DNA from: Millisia brevis NBRC 105863
GTDB taxonomy: Bacteria; Actinomycetota; Actinomycetes; Mycobacteriales; Mycobacteriaceae
Direction: 5' to 3'
Length of the DNA stretch: 45,399 bases
NCBI RefSeq assembly: GCF_001552615.1
Contig: NZ_BCRN01000014.1
Coordinates: 1-45,399, forward strand
In this document: positions 1 through 8,984 of the stretch, in pieces
How the letters are laid out: the number at the start of each line of letters is the position of its first letter
Position numbering within the stretch: position 1 is the first letter of the stretch
Made by a program: the position numbers and the translations under genes
Notes under the pieces: model-generated
The model's input: the letters and a program-made list of their open reading frames with translations, nothing else
What the model was told of the DNA's origin: nothing
Databases searched by the model: none

Positions 1-1455
1 GGCGAGGCTATGGCGTATGCGGCGCACGCGAAAGCTCTCAGCGAACTTGGGAACCGCGAAGATCCGATGCAGTCATTCGCCGCAGCAGTGGAGGCGCTTC
101 GTCGGGCACGGGTCGAGGTCGTGGATCCCGGCCGGCGTGCCGACCACGACTTCGCGCTGCGCGACGTCACCACAACGTTGCTGACCGTCGGGGCCGCGGT
201 TGGTGGTGCCGTCGCCGAGCGGGCGTGCTCCAATCTTCTGCTCGACTCGGCACCATTGGGGTTGCGGGCGGACCTCACGGCTCGTTCGCCGGGTCCCGCC
301 ATCTCCGACTTCATCTCGAGAGTCGCCGATCTTCCCCGTAGTCGCGGCATCGATACGGCCGTTCGGCGCGCCCTTCTGCAGCAGCTGTCGGCGACAGTCG
401 CCGTGATCGGCACGCACTCCCGGGTCCCATGGTTCGACTTCTCCGACATCCGGACCAACCACCCCGATCACGCGCTGCTGGTGATCGGCGCACCGCAGCA
501 CGATGCCACACTTCCGCTTGCTTGGGCGGTGCCGACCGCGACCGGTCCCAGCTTCGTACTCGTGCCGCTGGATCAGGAGGTGGTGGACAGCCTCGACGGT
601 CTGGGGTCCGCGATAGGCTCCGATCGCTCCGCCCCGTTGTGGGAAGAGTTGGCACGTCAGTGGCAGGTCCAGCTAACCGAGGTGCTGCTGCCGGCGGAGC
701 TGCAACGATGGGTGATGCATCCGGGTGGCCGGCTCGCGGTCATCTTGCCGTCCGTACTGGCACACCTACCTATCGAGGCTCTGCTGATCGATGACGTACC
801 ACTCGGGGTGCGCGCAGCGGTGAGCCGGATACCCGCGCCCAATGGAGCGCCCCTCGGACCGGCGCAGTCAATGGCCGACATCAACGGCTACCTGGATCCT
901 GCGTTTTCGTGGGCCCCCGAGAAGGCGGCGCTCGGTGCGGAGGATGCACATTGTGTTGGTGATGTGGCGCAGGTTCCCGAGTTGCTTGGCACCGACACCC
1001 TTACGCTTGTCGGCTGCCACGGAACTGCCGATACACGTCTCGACGGGGCCCTGGTGTCCACAGCAGGAGAGCGGGTCCTCGATGCGATCGATCTCCTGCG
1101 CCGACCGCTCACCGATAGTGTGGTCGTCTTCGAATCCTGCTACTCGGGCCGCTACATGGGCGAGCGAACCGGGGAGCAGTTGACGCTCGCCACCTCTGCT
1201 CTGATTGCAGGTGCGACCGCTGCGGTCGCCGGGCTATTCAGCCTCCCCGCCGACGACCACACGACCGGCATCATTGTGGCGGCGCTGATCAGAGCCGTCG
1301 CAGGGGGTGAGGACGCTGCCGAGGCGCTCCGCCAGGCACGGGAGATCTATTGGGAGAGTCGTCCCGAGCGCGTCCGACGCCCTGGAGGGGAGTCGGATTC
1401 GATGCCGTCCGATGCTCCGTGGGCATGGGCAGGGCTCGTAGTGTTTACGTCGTGA
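1..1455 (+). CDS. CHAT-domain protein, 5' end outside the window
   Basis: The reading frame is open to the left edge, so this is probably the C-terminal part of a larger protein; the ATG at 10 lies inside what looks like an alpha-helical, TPR-like stretch (ALSELGNRE...FAAAVEALRR). The C-terminal half is a CHAT (caspase-like, HetF-associated) domain. The expected catalytic dyad is visible: His in VGCHGTAD (codon 1018-1020) and Cys in FESCYSGRYMG (codon 1138-1140), followed by a conserved helical segment (LTLATSALIAGATAAVAGLFS). CHAT proteases fused to TPRs act in bacterial signalling, cell-death and defence settings, but the partner or substrate cannot be seen here because the upstream gene context is missing. 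It converges on the TetR gene at 1677-2354. The domain call is firm; the role is not. Confidence 0.8.
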   Translation, partial: GEAMAYAAHAKALSELGNREDPMQSFAAAVEALRRARVEVVDPGRRADHDFALRDVTTTLLTVGAAVGGAVAERACSNLLLDSAPLGLRADLTARSPGPAISDFISRVADLPRSRGIDTAVRRALLQQLSATVAVIGTHSRVPWFDFSDIRTNHPDHALLVIGAPQHDATLPLAWAVPTATGPSFVLVPLDQEVVDSLDGLGSAIGSDRSAPLWEELARQWQVQLTEVLLPAELQRWVMHPGGRLAVILPSVLAHLPIEALLIDDVPLGVRAAVSRIPAPNGAPLGPAQSMADINGYLDPAFSWAPEKAALGAEDAHCVGDVAQVPELLGTDTLTLVGCHGTADTRLDGALVSTAGERVLDAIDLLRRPLTDSVVVFESCYSGRYMGERTGEQLTLATSALIAGATAAVAGLFSLPADDHTTGIIVAALIRAVAGGEDAAEALRQAREIYWESRPERVRRPGGESDSMPSDAPWAWAGLVVFTS

Positions 1456-1461
1456 GTAAGG

Positions 1462-1479
1462 GGCGCCTGGTACGGCGCC
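1462..1479 (+). terminator. possible weak hairpin after the CHAT gene
   Basis: A 6-bp perfect inverted repeat, GGCGCC-tggtac-GGCGCC, starts 6 bases after the CHAT gene stop. There is no T-run. It lies between convergent genes, where a terminator is expected. The rest of the 221-base gap (to 1676) shows nothing I recognise. Confidence 0.25.
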
Positions 1480-1676
1480 GGTGCTGTCTGCGCACGAGAG
1501 GGCCACAGGTCCGCACGGTGGAAGTCGACCCCGGGACGTCGCGTACCGGCCTAATGGAATCTCAGAAGCACAGGTCCCGAATCGCGTGCAGGTCGATTCC
1601 GTGGTGAGTGCAGATCGTGGGGTGTTCTCGCCGGTGAAGCCGGTGCGGCTGTTCGATCGTCAGACGTCGATGCAGG

Positions 1677-2354
1677 TCACATCTCCGGCCAATCGTGTTC
1701 GAGTCCGGTCAGAATGAACTCGACCTTGGTGTCCATCGCCGACCGGGTTGCCCAGGATTCCTCCGGGCGAAATGCGCCGTCTGCCTCACCGACGGCGCCG
1801 CGAACCCGGTCGAGTCCGCTGGTGCCGCTGTCATCGACGGCCCGCATGCTGTCGACACCCAGGTGTGACGCGAAGACGGTGTCACCGATGAAGTCGAGGG
1901 CGAACATCGCCTGCCGCGGCGTCCTGCCCTGCGCGGCAAGGTTGTCCGCGTAGGCGGCGAAGACGTGGGCGATCCGGGTGGGCGCAATCGGGAAGGCGTA
2001 CACCAGGCGGCTCAGCCCTGGATAGTCCTCGCAGACGCGCCAGCATTCGTCGGCCCACAGCCGCAATGTGCTGCGCCAGTGCATATCCGGCTGAGGGAGG
2101 GCGATCGACGCGCCGGCGGCGTCCAGGCAGGCGATCACCAGGTCCTCCCGCGAGGGGAACAGCCGGTAGATCGCGGTGGTGACCACGCCGAGGCGTTCGG
2201 CCACCGCGGCGAGGGTGAAGCGGTCGATGCCCTCGGCCACGGCGGCGCCCACCACCTCGGCGGCGGTGAAGGCCGGTTTGCGTCCGACCTTGCGGCCACC
2301 CCGCACCGCGCCACCCCGACTCGCGCCGCCACGTGCCGCCACCGAGTCGCTCAC
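1677..2354 (-). CDS. TetR/AcrR-family transcriptional regulator
   Basis: A 225-residue TetR-type repressor. After a basic, glycine-rich N-terminus there is a clear HTH (FTLAAVAERLGVVTTAIYRL followed by FPSREDL), with a typical alpha-helical C-terminal ligand/dimer domain (WADECWRVCEDYPGLSRLVYAF). I chose the GTG at 2354 because AAGGG lies 8 bases upstream and the start falls just after the stop of the preceding ABC gene (2359). This suggests cotranscription as third gene of the unit 6017-1677. The obvious inference is that it controls the ABC pair, sensing the exported or imported molecule, but the upstream control region of the pair also carries an IdeR-like site. The ligand is unknown. Confidence 0.85.
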   Translation of the reverse strand: MSDSVAARGGASRGGAVRGGRKVGRKPAFTAAEVVGAAVAEGIDRFTLAAVAERLGVVTTAIYRLFPSREDLVIACLDAAGASIALPQPDMHWRSTLRLWADECWRVCEDYPGLSRLVYAFPIAPTRIAHVFAAYADNLAAQGRTPRQAMFALDFIGDTVFASHLGVDSMRAVDDSGTSGLDRVRGAVGEADGAFRPEESWATRSAMDTKVEFILTGLEHDWPEM

Positions 2355-2358
2355 CGCA

Positions 2359-4125
2359 TCAACCCTTCGCGTCGGCCAATTGCCACCCCTGTGCCTGGTG
2401 CAGGCGCTCCCAGAATCGCGCATAGGTGCCGCCCGCGGCGACCAACTCGCCGTGCGTACCCTGCGCTTCGACACCGCCGTCGTCGTCCAGGGACACGATC
2501 AGGTCGGCGGCGGCGATGGTGTCGAGCCGGTGCGCGATGATCAGAATGGTTGCCTGCCTGCGCAACTGTTCCACCGCGGCGACGATATTCGCTTCGTTCT
2601 CCACGTCGAGCGCCGAGGTGGCCTCGTCGAGCAGCACGATCGGCGACCGCTTGAGCAACGCCCGGGCGATCGCAACCCGTTGGCGTTCGCCACCGGAGAG
2701 GGCGCGCCCGCCTTCGCCGACCCGCGACTGCCACCCGTCGGGCAGCCGCTCGGCGATCTCGGTGACACCGGCCAGATCGGCGGCCCGCCGAATCTCCTCG
2801 GGACTCGCGTCCTCCCGGCCGACGGCCACATTGGTCTCCAGGGTGTCGTCGAAGAGGTAGACGTCCTGGAAGACCATCGACAGCTGACTCATCAACTGTT
2901 CGGTCGTTTGCTCGGTGACCGGCACGCCGCCGACCTTCACCGTTCCCGAATCGGCGTCGTGGAAGCGACTGATCAGCCGAGCGATCGTCGTCTTTCCGCT
3001 GCCGGACGGCCCGACCAGGGCGACCATCGCCCCCGCCGGAACCGACAGCGAGACCCCGCGCAGCACCGGTTCGGCGTTCGGTGAATATGCGAAGGTGACG
3101 TCTTCCAGTTCGACGGTTCCCGGTGCGGACAGCTCGGCCGCGGATGTCGGCTCGGGCAGCGGCTCGGCCGTGAGCACCTCGTCGATCGCGTCCAGTAGCG
3201 GCCGTCGCGATTCGAGACCCATCGCGCTTTCGGTGATGGTCGACAGCGTCGACGAAAAGCGCAGGGCCAGGCCGATGAACGCCAACGCCGGGATCGGCTC
3301 CAGGGTGCCGGCCACGGCGAGGGAGCCGGTGACGGTGATCAGCGCGACGATGACACCCTGAGTGGCGGCACCGCTGAGCAACAACCCGACGGTCTCGATC
3401 CACTGGGCGCGGGTCTTCGCGGCCCGGGTGTCCTCCAACGCCGCCGCCAGCGGCGGGAAGTTGTCGCTGCGACCGCAGGAGCGCAGGGCGCCCTGGCACT
3501 GCGCGAACTCGACGATGCGGTTCGCCAGGTTGACCTCCTCCGGCTCGTGAATGGCGCTGCCCCGCCGCATCAGATGGGTGGAGGCCAGGGTGATCAGGAC
3601 GAAGACCGGGATCGAGACGGTCAGCACCAGACCCAGCAACGGGTTCCAGAACCACGCGGCGATCACGATGGTCAAAGCGGCGGTCACGCGGCTGACCAGC
3701 GGCCCCATCATGTGCGCAAAGATCTCGCCGGACATCATCAGTTCCGACGAGACCATCCGCGACAGGCGTCCGGCCAACGGTCGAGCGAACCAGCCGAGCG
3801 GCTGCTTGGCCACCTGGTCACCGACCAGACGGTGGATGCTGTTGAGGAAGTCCAGTGCGACGGCGTAGGTGCGCTGCTGTTGCAGGTAGTACAGGCCGAA
3901 GCTGGCGACGGCGAGTATCGCGAGCACCCATAGCCAGCCGCCGATGGTCAACCCCCACACGGGCTCACCGGATGCGAGCGAACTGATCGCGGGCAGCAGC
4001 GCCGCCAGGGCGAGGCCCTCGGCCAGGCCGGTGACGGCGGCGATCCCGAGGGCCGGACCCAGCCGTTCGGGCCGAGAGGTCATGCGCCGCAGGCGCGGAA
4101 CGATATCGATCAGAGGCAGATTCAT
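2359..4125 (-). CDS. ABC transporter, fused permease/ATPase (IrtB-like)
   Basis: A 588-residue half-transporter: an N-terminal exporter-fold membrane domain (about residues 1-300, with six hydrophobic segments) and a C-terminal ATPase. The ATPase has Walker A GPSGSGKTTIARL, signature LSGGERQRVAIARALL, Walker B IVLLDEATSALD and an H-loop in IIAHRLDTI. The start at 4125 overlaps the stop of the preceding ABC gene by 4 bases (ATGA), so the two are translated together and most likely form a heterodimer. In Mycobacteriales such paired exporter-fold genes include IrtA/IrtB, which import iron-siderophore complexes, and multidrug exporters of the same fold. The adjacent iron genes and IdeR-like sites favour iron-siderophore transport; this is inference. 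Confidence 0.85.
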   Translation of the reverse strand: MNLPLIDIVPRLRRMTSRPERLGPALGIAAVTGLAEGLALAALLPAISSLASGEPVWGLTIGGWLWVLAILAVASFGLYYLQQQRTYAVALDFLNSIHRLVGDQVAKQPLGWFARPLAGRLSRMVSSELMMSGEIFAHMMGPLVSRVTAALTIVIAAWFWNPLLGLVLTVSIPVFVLITLASTHLMRRGSAIHEPEEVNLANRIVEFAQCQGALRSCGRSDNFPPLAAALEDTRAAKTRAQWIETVGLLLSGAATQGVIVALITVTGSLAVAGTLEPIPALAFIGLALRFSSTLSTITESAMGLESRRPLLDAIDEVLTAEPLPEPTSAAELSAPGTVELEDVTFAYSPNAEPVLRGVSLSVPAGAMVALVGPSGSGKTTIARLISRFHDADSGTVKVGGVPVTEQTTEQLMSQLSMVFQDVYLFDDTLETNVAVGREDASPEEIRRAADLAGVTEIAERLPDGWQSRVGEGGRALSGGERQRVAIARALLKRSPIVLLDEATSALDVENEANIVAAVEQLRRQATILIIAHRLDTIAAADLIVSLDDDGGVEAQGTHGELVAAGGTYARFWERLHQAQGWQLADAKG

Positions 4126-6017
4126 GCGTCCACTCCTCGATTCGCAGGTGCCGTCGTCGATGTCCACAGATGCGCATAGCCGGGGTGATCACGCAACTGG
4201 TCGTGGGTCCCGGTGGCGACGACGCGGCCGTGGTCGACCAGCACGATCTGGTCGGCGCCCGCGACCACCTCCGCGCGGTGGCCGATCAACAGAACCGTCT
4301 TGCCCCGCGCCAGATCCGACAACGCCTGCTGGATCTGATGTTGTGATTCCGGATCGGTCAATGCGGTCGCCTCGTCCAGGATGAGCACCGGGGCGTCGAC
4401 CAGGATCGCGCGCGCGATCGCGATGCGCTGCGCCTGACCGCCCGACAATCCGGTATCGGCTCCGTAGACCGTGTCGAATCCGCCTGGCAGTGCCTCGATC
4501 TCGTCGAGAATCCGGGCGGTGCGCGCCGCCTCGCGGACCTGTTCATCGGTTGCGTCGGGGCGGCCCAGGGCGATGTTGTCGCGGATGCTGATCGAGGGCA
4601 GTTGCGGATCCTGCAGCACGAAGCCGACGTGCGCGTACAGTTCGCCGATCCGGTCGATCGGGACACCGCCGATGCGGATCCGTCCGCGCAGTGGATCGTC
4701 GAAGCGGGCGAGCAGGGTGGCGATGGTCGATTTCCCGGACCCGGACGGACCGATCAGCGCCGTGATGGTGCCCTCGCGCAGGGTGAAGGACACGTCGTCG
4801 AGGGCGAGTTCGGCATCGGTGCCCGTGCGGTAGGAGTAGCTGACGCCGTCGAAGACGACGTCGTGCCCGTTCGGAGTCAACTGCTCGGAGGTGTCGGGGA
4901 GGATCGGCGTTTCCAGAAGGTCGGTGAGACGCCGAGCGGAGGCGCCGGCCATCTGCTGGGCCCACATCGAGTTCATCAGAACCTCGAGGCCGTACGGAAT
5001 GAGCAGAGCGATCAGCGAAGTCGCCAGCACGTCCGCCGCGGTGACCCAGCCGCGATCGACCATCCACGCACCGCCGCCGATGTTGACCAGCAGGATCAGC
5101 GGCACCGCGAGCAGGGAGTTACCCAGCGCGCTCACCGTGATCAACGGCCGCACCCAGTCGTAGTAGAAACTCTGGAACTCCTCGGCGGCATCCTGATACG
5201 CGCCGTGTGCGCGGCCGACCCGTCCGAAGGCTTTCACCACGGTGATCCCGGTGACGAACTCGACCATGCGGGCCGAGACGACGCCCAACTTCGCGTCCAT
5301 CTGCACGGTCTTGGCGCCCATGCCACGCATCGACAGCGCCATCGCCGCGACGTACAACGGAAGTGTCGCGATCGCGAGAAGTCCGAGCCGCCAATCGATG
5401 ACGAAGGCATAGACCATCAGCGCCACCGGCATCACGATCGCGTTGGTTGCCTCGACCGGCCGGTGTGCGATCAGGTTGTGGATCGTGCCGATGTCGTCCT
5501 GCAAGGCCTTGCGCACGCGTCCGGAGTTGGTCGAGGTGAACCACACGAGCGGCACCCGCGAGAAGCGTTGCACCATGCGCCCGCGGATCAGATGGCCGAG
5601 TTTGATGTCGGCCAGGTGGGTGATCAGCAGAGCCAGGAAGTAGACCGCGAGCCGAAGGGCGAAGGCGATCAACAGGATACGCAACCACCGGTCGACCTCG
5701 TCACCATCGACGCCGGTGCCCGTTCGCGCCGCGGCGAGAAGCAGGTCTCCGATCTGTACGAGCGCGACATACGGAACCACTGCCAGGCCGGCCGAGACCA
5801 CGGCCAGCAGGCGGCCGAGGGTGAGGTTCCACGCGACCGGCCGCATCAGATTCTTCAGCGCGACCGCATCGGCCTTCTGCTGAGCTTTCGGGTCGACGGG
5901 ATCGTCGTCGGGTGTGGCCCCCGTAGTGGCGTCGGTCGGCGCCTCCGTCGTGGTCAAATCTCTCCTCGGTCGATCCATAGCCGAAGGGCCATTGGTCGGG
6001 AAGCTAAGGCTATCCAT
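4122..6017 (-). CDS. ABC transporter, fused permease/ATPase (IrtA-like without SIP domain)
   Basis: About 631 residues. A charged N-terminal tail (about 80 residues) precedes an exporter-fold membrane domain and an ATPase with Walker A GPSGSGKSTIATL, signature LSGGQAQRIAIARAIL, Walker B VLILDEATALTD and H-loop LLIGHRAEVV. Unlike mycobacterial IrtA, there is no N-terminal siderophore-interaction (SIP/ferric reductase) domain. First gene of the unit that continues with the second ABC gene (ATGA overlap) and TetR. The start is uncertain: ATG at 6017 and ATG at 5978 are both possible and neither has a clear ribosome site. The IdeR-like box at 6000-6018 would overlap the first start or sit 22 bases upstream of the second. 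A drug exporter remains possible. Confidence 0.8.
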   Translation of the reverse strand: MDSLSFPTNGPSAMDRPRRDLTTTEAPTDATTGATPDDDPVDPKAQQKADAVALKNLMRPVAWNLTLGRLLAVVSAGLAVVPYVALVQIGDLLLAAARTGTGVDGDEVDRWLRILLIAFALRLAVYFLALLITHLADIKLGHLIRGRMVQRFSRVPLVWFTSTNSGRVRKALQDDIGTIHNLIAHRPVEATNAIVMPVALMVYAFVIDWRLGLLAIATLPLYVAAMALSMRGMGAKTVQMDAKLGVVSARMVEFVTGITVVKAFGRVGRAHGAYQDAAEEFQSFYYDWVRPLITVSALGNSLLAVPLILLVNIGGGAWMVDRGWVTAADVLATSLIALLIPYGLEVLMNSMWAQQMAGASARRLTDLLETPILPDTSEQLTPNGHDVVFDGVSYSYRTGTDAELALDDVSFTLREGTITALIGPSGSGKSTIATLLARFDDPLRGRIRIGGVPIDRIGELYAHVGFVLQDPQLPSISIRDNIALGRPDATDEQVREAARTARILDEIEALPGGFDTVYGADTGLSGGQAQRIAIARAILVDAPVLILDEATALTDPESQHQIQQALSDLARGKTVLLIGHRAEVVAGADQIVLVDHGRVVATGTHDQLRDHPGYAHLWTSTTAPANRGVDA

Positions 6018-6018
6018 A
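6000..6018. promoter_or_regulatory. candidate IdeR/DtxR box at the ABC gene start
   Basis: The 19 bases centred on AAGGCTATCC match the DtxR/IdeR consensus TTAGGTTAGGCTAACCTAA at 12 positions by my count, including the core AGGCTA. It lies at the 5' end of the ABC gene, on the other side of the divergent region from the stronger site at 6165-6183. A match of this quality can arise by chance; its position is the main support. Confidence 0.4.
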
Positions 6019-6164
6019 ATCAATGATGAATGACGTTCAGATTAGAGGCGGTGGGAAGACGGCACAAGTCCTCCGCGACGGCCGACCACACGATCGCGCG
6101 GGTGCTCGAGGGGCGGATTCGGAAGGGACGGCCGATTCTTCGAGATTCCTTGGAACCACCGGAG

Positions 6165-6183
6165 TGAGGTGAGGCTAAACGTC
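6165..6183. promoter_or_regulatory. candidate IdeR/DtxR box upstream of efeU
   Basis: TGAGGTGAGGCTAAACGTC matches the 19-bp DtxR/IdeR consensus at 13 positions, with an unbroken AGGCTAA core. It ends 22 bases before the efeU start, where a repressor would block transcription or elongation. IdeR with Fe2+ normally represses iron-uptake genes in Mycobacteriales, which fits the gene behind it. Confidence 0.55.
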
Positions 6184-6205
6184 CCGGCTCTGAGAGCGGT
6201 GCACC

Positions 6206-7066
6206 GTGTTGGCGAACTATCTGATCGGCTTTCGAGAGGGTCTCGAGGCGGCGTTGATCGTCGGGATCCTGGTGGCCTACGTCATCCGGGTGGGTCGCCG
6301 CGACCTGTTGCCGGGTATCTGGTTCGGCGTCGGTATCGCGGTCGCGCTGTCCTTCGGCTTCGGCGCCGCGCTCACCTGGGGACCGTACGGGCTGACCTTC
6401 CAGGCGCAGGAGACGATCGGCGGCGTGCTCTCGCTGATCGCCGTCGGCTTCGCCACCTGGATGGTGTTCTGGATGGGCGCGACCGCCCGCACGCTCAAGG
6501 GTGATCTCGAAGGGCGGATGGCGCGGGCCGTGCAGGGCGCCGGGTGGGCGATCGTCCTGTTGGCATTTCTGAGCGTCATCCGCGAGGGCCTGGAGGCCTC
6601 GCTCTTCGTCTGGGCCACCGTCAATTCCGCCGCGGACGGGTGGTTTCCCCTCATCGGCGCGCTGCTCGGGATCGCCACCGCCGTCGGGCTGGGGGTACTG
6701 CTCTTCCGCGGCGTCGTGCGGATCAACCTCGCGGTCTTCTTCCGGTGGAGCGGAGCGTTCCTGATCCTGGTCGCCGCCGGCGTCCTCGCCTACGGCATCG
6801 GCGAATTGCAGAACGTCGGGCTGCTGCCGGGAGCCGGTCGCATCGCCTACAACATCGCCGACGTCGTCCCGCCGACGAGTTGGTACGGCACGGTCGCCCA
6901 GGGCATCGTCAACTTCAACGCCGCCCCCACCGTGCTGCAGGTGGCGTCCTGGTTGCTCTTCGTCGCGGTCGTCGGGGTGCTGTACGCGCGCCGACAATGG
7001 CCGACCCGAAGGGCGCCGAGCGCGGCGGGCACCGTCCGCGTCGACTCGCAGGAGCGCACCGCATGA
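6206..7066 (+). CDS. efeU: EfeU/FTR1-type iron permease
   Basis: A 286-residue multi-spanning membrane protein. It has both iron-binding REGLE motifs that define the FTR1/EfeU family: REGLEAAL at residue ~10 (N-terminus LANYLIGFREGLEAALIVG) and REGLEASLFVW about 115 residues later. EfeU moves ferric iron across the cytoplasmic membrane after handling by EfeO/EfeB at the cell surface. Length and N-terminus are normal for actinobacterial EfeU. The start is GTG at 6206; TTG at 6209 is the alternative. The gene overlaps efeO by 4 bases (ATGA). An IdeR-like box lies just upstream, so iron repression is likely. Confidence 0.93.
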   Translation: MLANYLIGFREGLEAALIVGILVAYVIRVGRRDLLPGIWFGVGIAVALSFGFGAALTWGPYGLTFQAQETIGGVLSLIAVGFATWMVFWMGATARTLKGDLEGRMARAVQGAGWAIVLLAFLSVIREGLEASLFVWATVNSAADGWFPLIGALLGIATAVGLGVLLFRGVVRINLAVFFRWSGAFLILVAAGVLAYGIGELQNVGLLPGAGRIAYNIADVVPPTSWYGTVAQGIVNFNAAPTVLQVASWLLFVAVVGVLYARRQWPTRRAPSAAGTVRVDSQERTA

Positions 7067-8256
7067 AGCGCCGACTGCCGGTGGTCGTCGCCGCCCTGCC
7101 GCTGACCATGGCCTCGCTGCTGACCGGATGTGGTGCCTTCGTGGCGAATACCCCCGGCGGCGGCGACGCCGCGGCCCCCACGGTTGTTGTCACCGACGAC
7201 GCCTGCGATGTCTCCACCGACTCGGCCCCCAGCGGAACGGTCACCTTCTCGGTCACCAACTCCGGAAGCCGGCTCAACGAATTCGAAATCCTGGCCGAGG
7301 ATCAGCTGCGGATCGTGGGGGAGAAGGAAAACCTCGGCCCCGGCGTCTCCTCGGAACTGGTCGTCCAACTCGCCCCCGGCACCTACTTCACCGCCTGCAA
7401 GCCCGGCATGGTCGGCGACCCGGTCCACCTCGCCGCCTTCACCGTCACCCCCGCCGGCGACGGCTCCGCCGCCACGGCCGATCCCTTCCTCGGCCAGGCC
7501 GTGCAGGATGCGGAGGCCAACTACCTCGGCTACGTGCGCGACCAGGCCGGACGGCTGTTGACCGCGACGCAGACGTTCGCGGCGGCTTTCGCGGCCGGCG
7601 ACACCGCGACCGCGCGGGACCTCTACCCCCGGACCCGGGCGTTCTTCGAGCGGATCGAACCGACCGCGGAATCGTTCGGCGACCTCGATCCGCTGCTCGA
7701 CCGCCGCGAGGCCGACCTGCAGCCGGGCGAGGTGTGGAGCGGCTGGCACCTGATCGAAAAGGACCTCTGGGCGCCGGCCGGGTACACCCCGATGTCGGCC
7801 CCGCAGCGCGCCGCCGCGGCCGCCGACCTGGTGACCAATACCCAGAGCCTCTACAACCTGGTCTACGAGCCGTCGTTCACCCTGAGCCTCGACGCGATCG
7901 GCAACGGCGCGGCCGGCCTGCTCGAGGAGGTGGCCCGCACCAAGGTCACCGGCGAGGAGGAGGTCTTCTCGCATACCGATCTCTGGGACTTCCAGGCGAA
8001 CGTCGAGGGCGCCCGGGTCGCCTACGGCACGGTCAGGGACATCCTGGCCGCCAAGGGCAACGCCGGCACCGCCCTCATCGCCCGGATCGAACCGTCCCTC
8101 GACGCGATCACCGCCGAACTGGCCGGCTACGGCTCGATCGACGGCGGATTCCCGAGCTACGACACGATCGACGACGCGCAACGGCGGACCCTGTCCAATC
8201 ACGTGAACGCCCTGTCGGAACCGCTGTCCCGGCTGACCGGAGTGCTCGTGGGCTGA
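7063..8256 (+). CDS. efeO: EfeO-type iron-uptake lipoprotein (cupredoxin + M75 domain)
   Basis: A 397-residue secreted lipoprotein: signal peptide with lipobox LLTGC (Cys23), an N-terminal cupredoxin-like domain (about residues 35-135, TVTFSVTNSG...GTYFTACKPG) and a C-terminal M75 imelysin-type helical domain. The M75 HxxE metal motif is present as WHLIEKDLW (His229, Glu232). EfeO binds iron outside the membrane and passes it to EfeU. The start codon overlaps the efeU stop (ATGA), so the two are translationally coupled. The third partner of the usual system, the DyP-type haem peroxidase EfeB, is not in the window; a two-component system follows instead. Confidence 0.92.
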   Translation: MKRRLPVVVAALPLTMASLLTGCGAFVANTPGGGDAAAPTVVVTDDACDVSTDSAPSGTVTFSVTNSGSRLNEFEILAEDQLRIVGEKENLGPGVSSELVVQLAPGTYFTACKPGMVGDPVHLAAFTVTPAGDGSAATADPFLGQAVQDAEANYLGYVRDQAGRLLTATQTFAAAFAAGDTATARDLYPRTRAFFERIEPTAESFGDLDPLLDRREADLQPGEVWSGWHLIEKDLWAPAGYTPMSAPQRAAAAADLVTNTQSLYNLVYEPSFTLSLDAIGNGAAGLLEEVARTKVTGEEEVFSHTDLWDFQANVEGARVAYGTVRDILAAKGNAGTALIARIEPSLDAITAELAGYGSIDGGFPSYDTIDDAQRRTLSNHVNALSEPLSRLTGVLVG

Positions 8257-8318
8257 ACCGATTGCCGGCACTCTGAGAACGGCCCACCCACCCGATGTGG
8301 CAACCGAGCGGAGGACCC

Positions 8319-8984
8319 GTGGCAGCACCCGCGTCGCCCCGACTGCTGCTGGTCGAGGACGATCCGCGACTCGGCCCGATCATGGTCGACTACCTGTCGG
8401 ATACCTACGCGGTGACCCACTGCGCGGACGGGGAGTCGGGGCTGAGCGCCGCCATCGAGGAGCCCTTCGCCGTGATGGTCGTCGACCGCCGACTGCCCGG
8501 CCGGGACGGCATCGATCTGGTGCGGGCGGTGCGGCGCGCCCGGATCGCCACGCCGATCCTCATCCTCACCGCCCTGGGCACCGTGCCGGACAAGGTGGTG
8601 GGGCTGGACGCGGGAGCGAACGACTACCTGGTCAAACCGTTCGAGTTCGACGAGCTGCTCGCCCGGCTGCGGGCGTTGCTGCGCACGTACGACGACGAAC
8701 GGTCCATCCCGGTTGGGACCTGGGACTTCTATCCGGAGAGCCGCTGCATCTACTCGCCGTACATGGGACCGGTCGTGCTCACCCCGAAGGAGAACGAACT
8801 GCTCGCGCTGCTCGCCGGCTCACCGCACCGCACCTTCTCGCGCGAGCGGATCGTCGACGCCGTCTTCTCCGGCTCCGAGCAGTCCGGCACCGTCGACACC
8901 TATGTGCACTATCTGCGCCGCAAGACCGAGCCCGGCATCATCGTGACCGTTCGCGGGCAGGGGTACCGGCTGGGGGCGCTGTGA
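8319..8984 (+). CDS. OmpR/PhoB-family response regulator
   Basis: A 221-residue response regulator. The receiver domain has the phosphoacceptor Asp56 in VVDRRLPGRDG, the acidic pair in LLVEDDPR and Lys106 in YLVKPFEF. The C-terminal half is a winged-helix DNA-binding domain (LTPKENELLALL...TVDTYVHYLRRK...VTVRGQGYRLG). I chose GTG at 8319 because GGAGG sits 5 bases upstream; an ATG at 8295 would add eight residues but has no ribosome site. It overlaps the kinase gene by 4 bases (GTGA). It is 62 bases behind efeO on the same strand, so it may be part of the efeUO transcript and might respond to iron or envelope stress; this is not shown by the sequence. Confidence 0.92.
   Translation: MAAPASPRLLLVEDDPRLGPIMVDYLSDTYAVTHCADGESGLSAAIEEPFAVMVVDRRLPGRDGIDLVRAVRRARIATPILILTALGTVPDKVVGLDAGANDYLVKPFEFDELLARLRALLRTYDDERSIPVGTWDFYPESRCIYSPYMGPVVLTPKENELLALLAGSPHRTFSRERIVDAVFSGSEQSGTVDTYVHYLRRKTEPGIIVTVRGQGYRLGAL

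Noticed and set aside
1456-1676. A reverse-strand reading with CTHHGIDLHAIRDL that resembles a fragment of an enzyme or HNH-type protein
   Set aside because: Short, no start, no recognisable family; too weak to call a pseudogene.
6020-6997. Long open frame opposite efeU (and similar long antisense frames opposite most genes here)
   Set aside because: Low-complexity, His/Arg/Asp/Gly-rich translations with no domain; they are third-position shadows of real genes in high-GC DNA.
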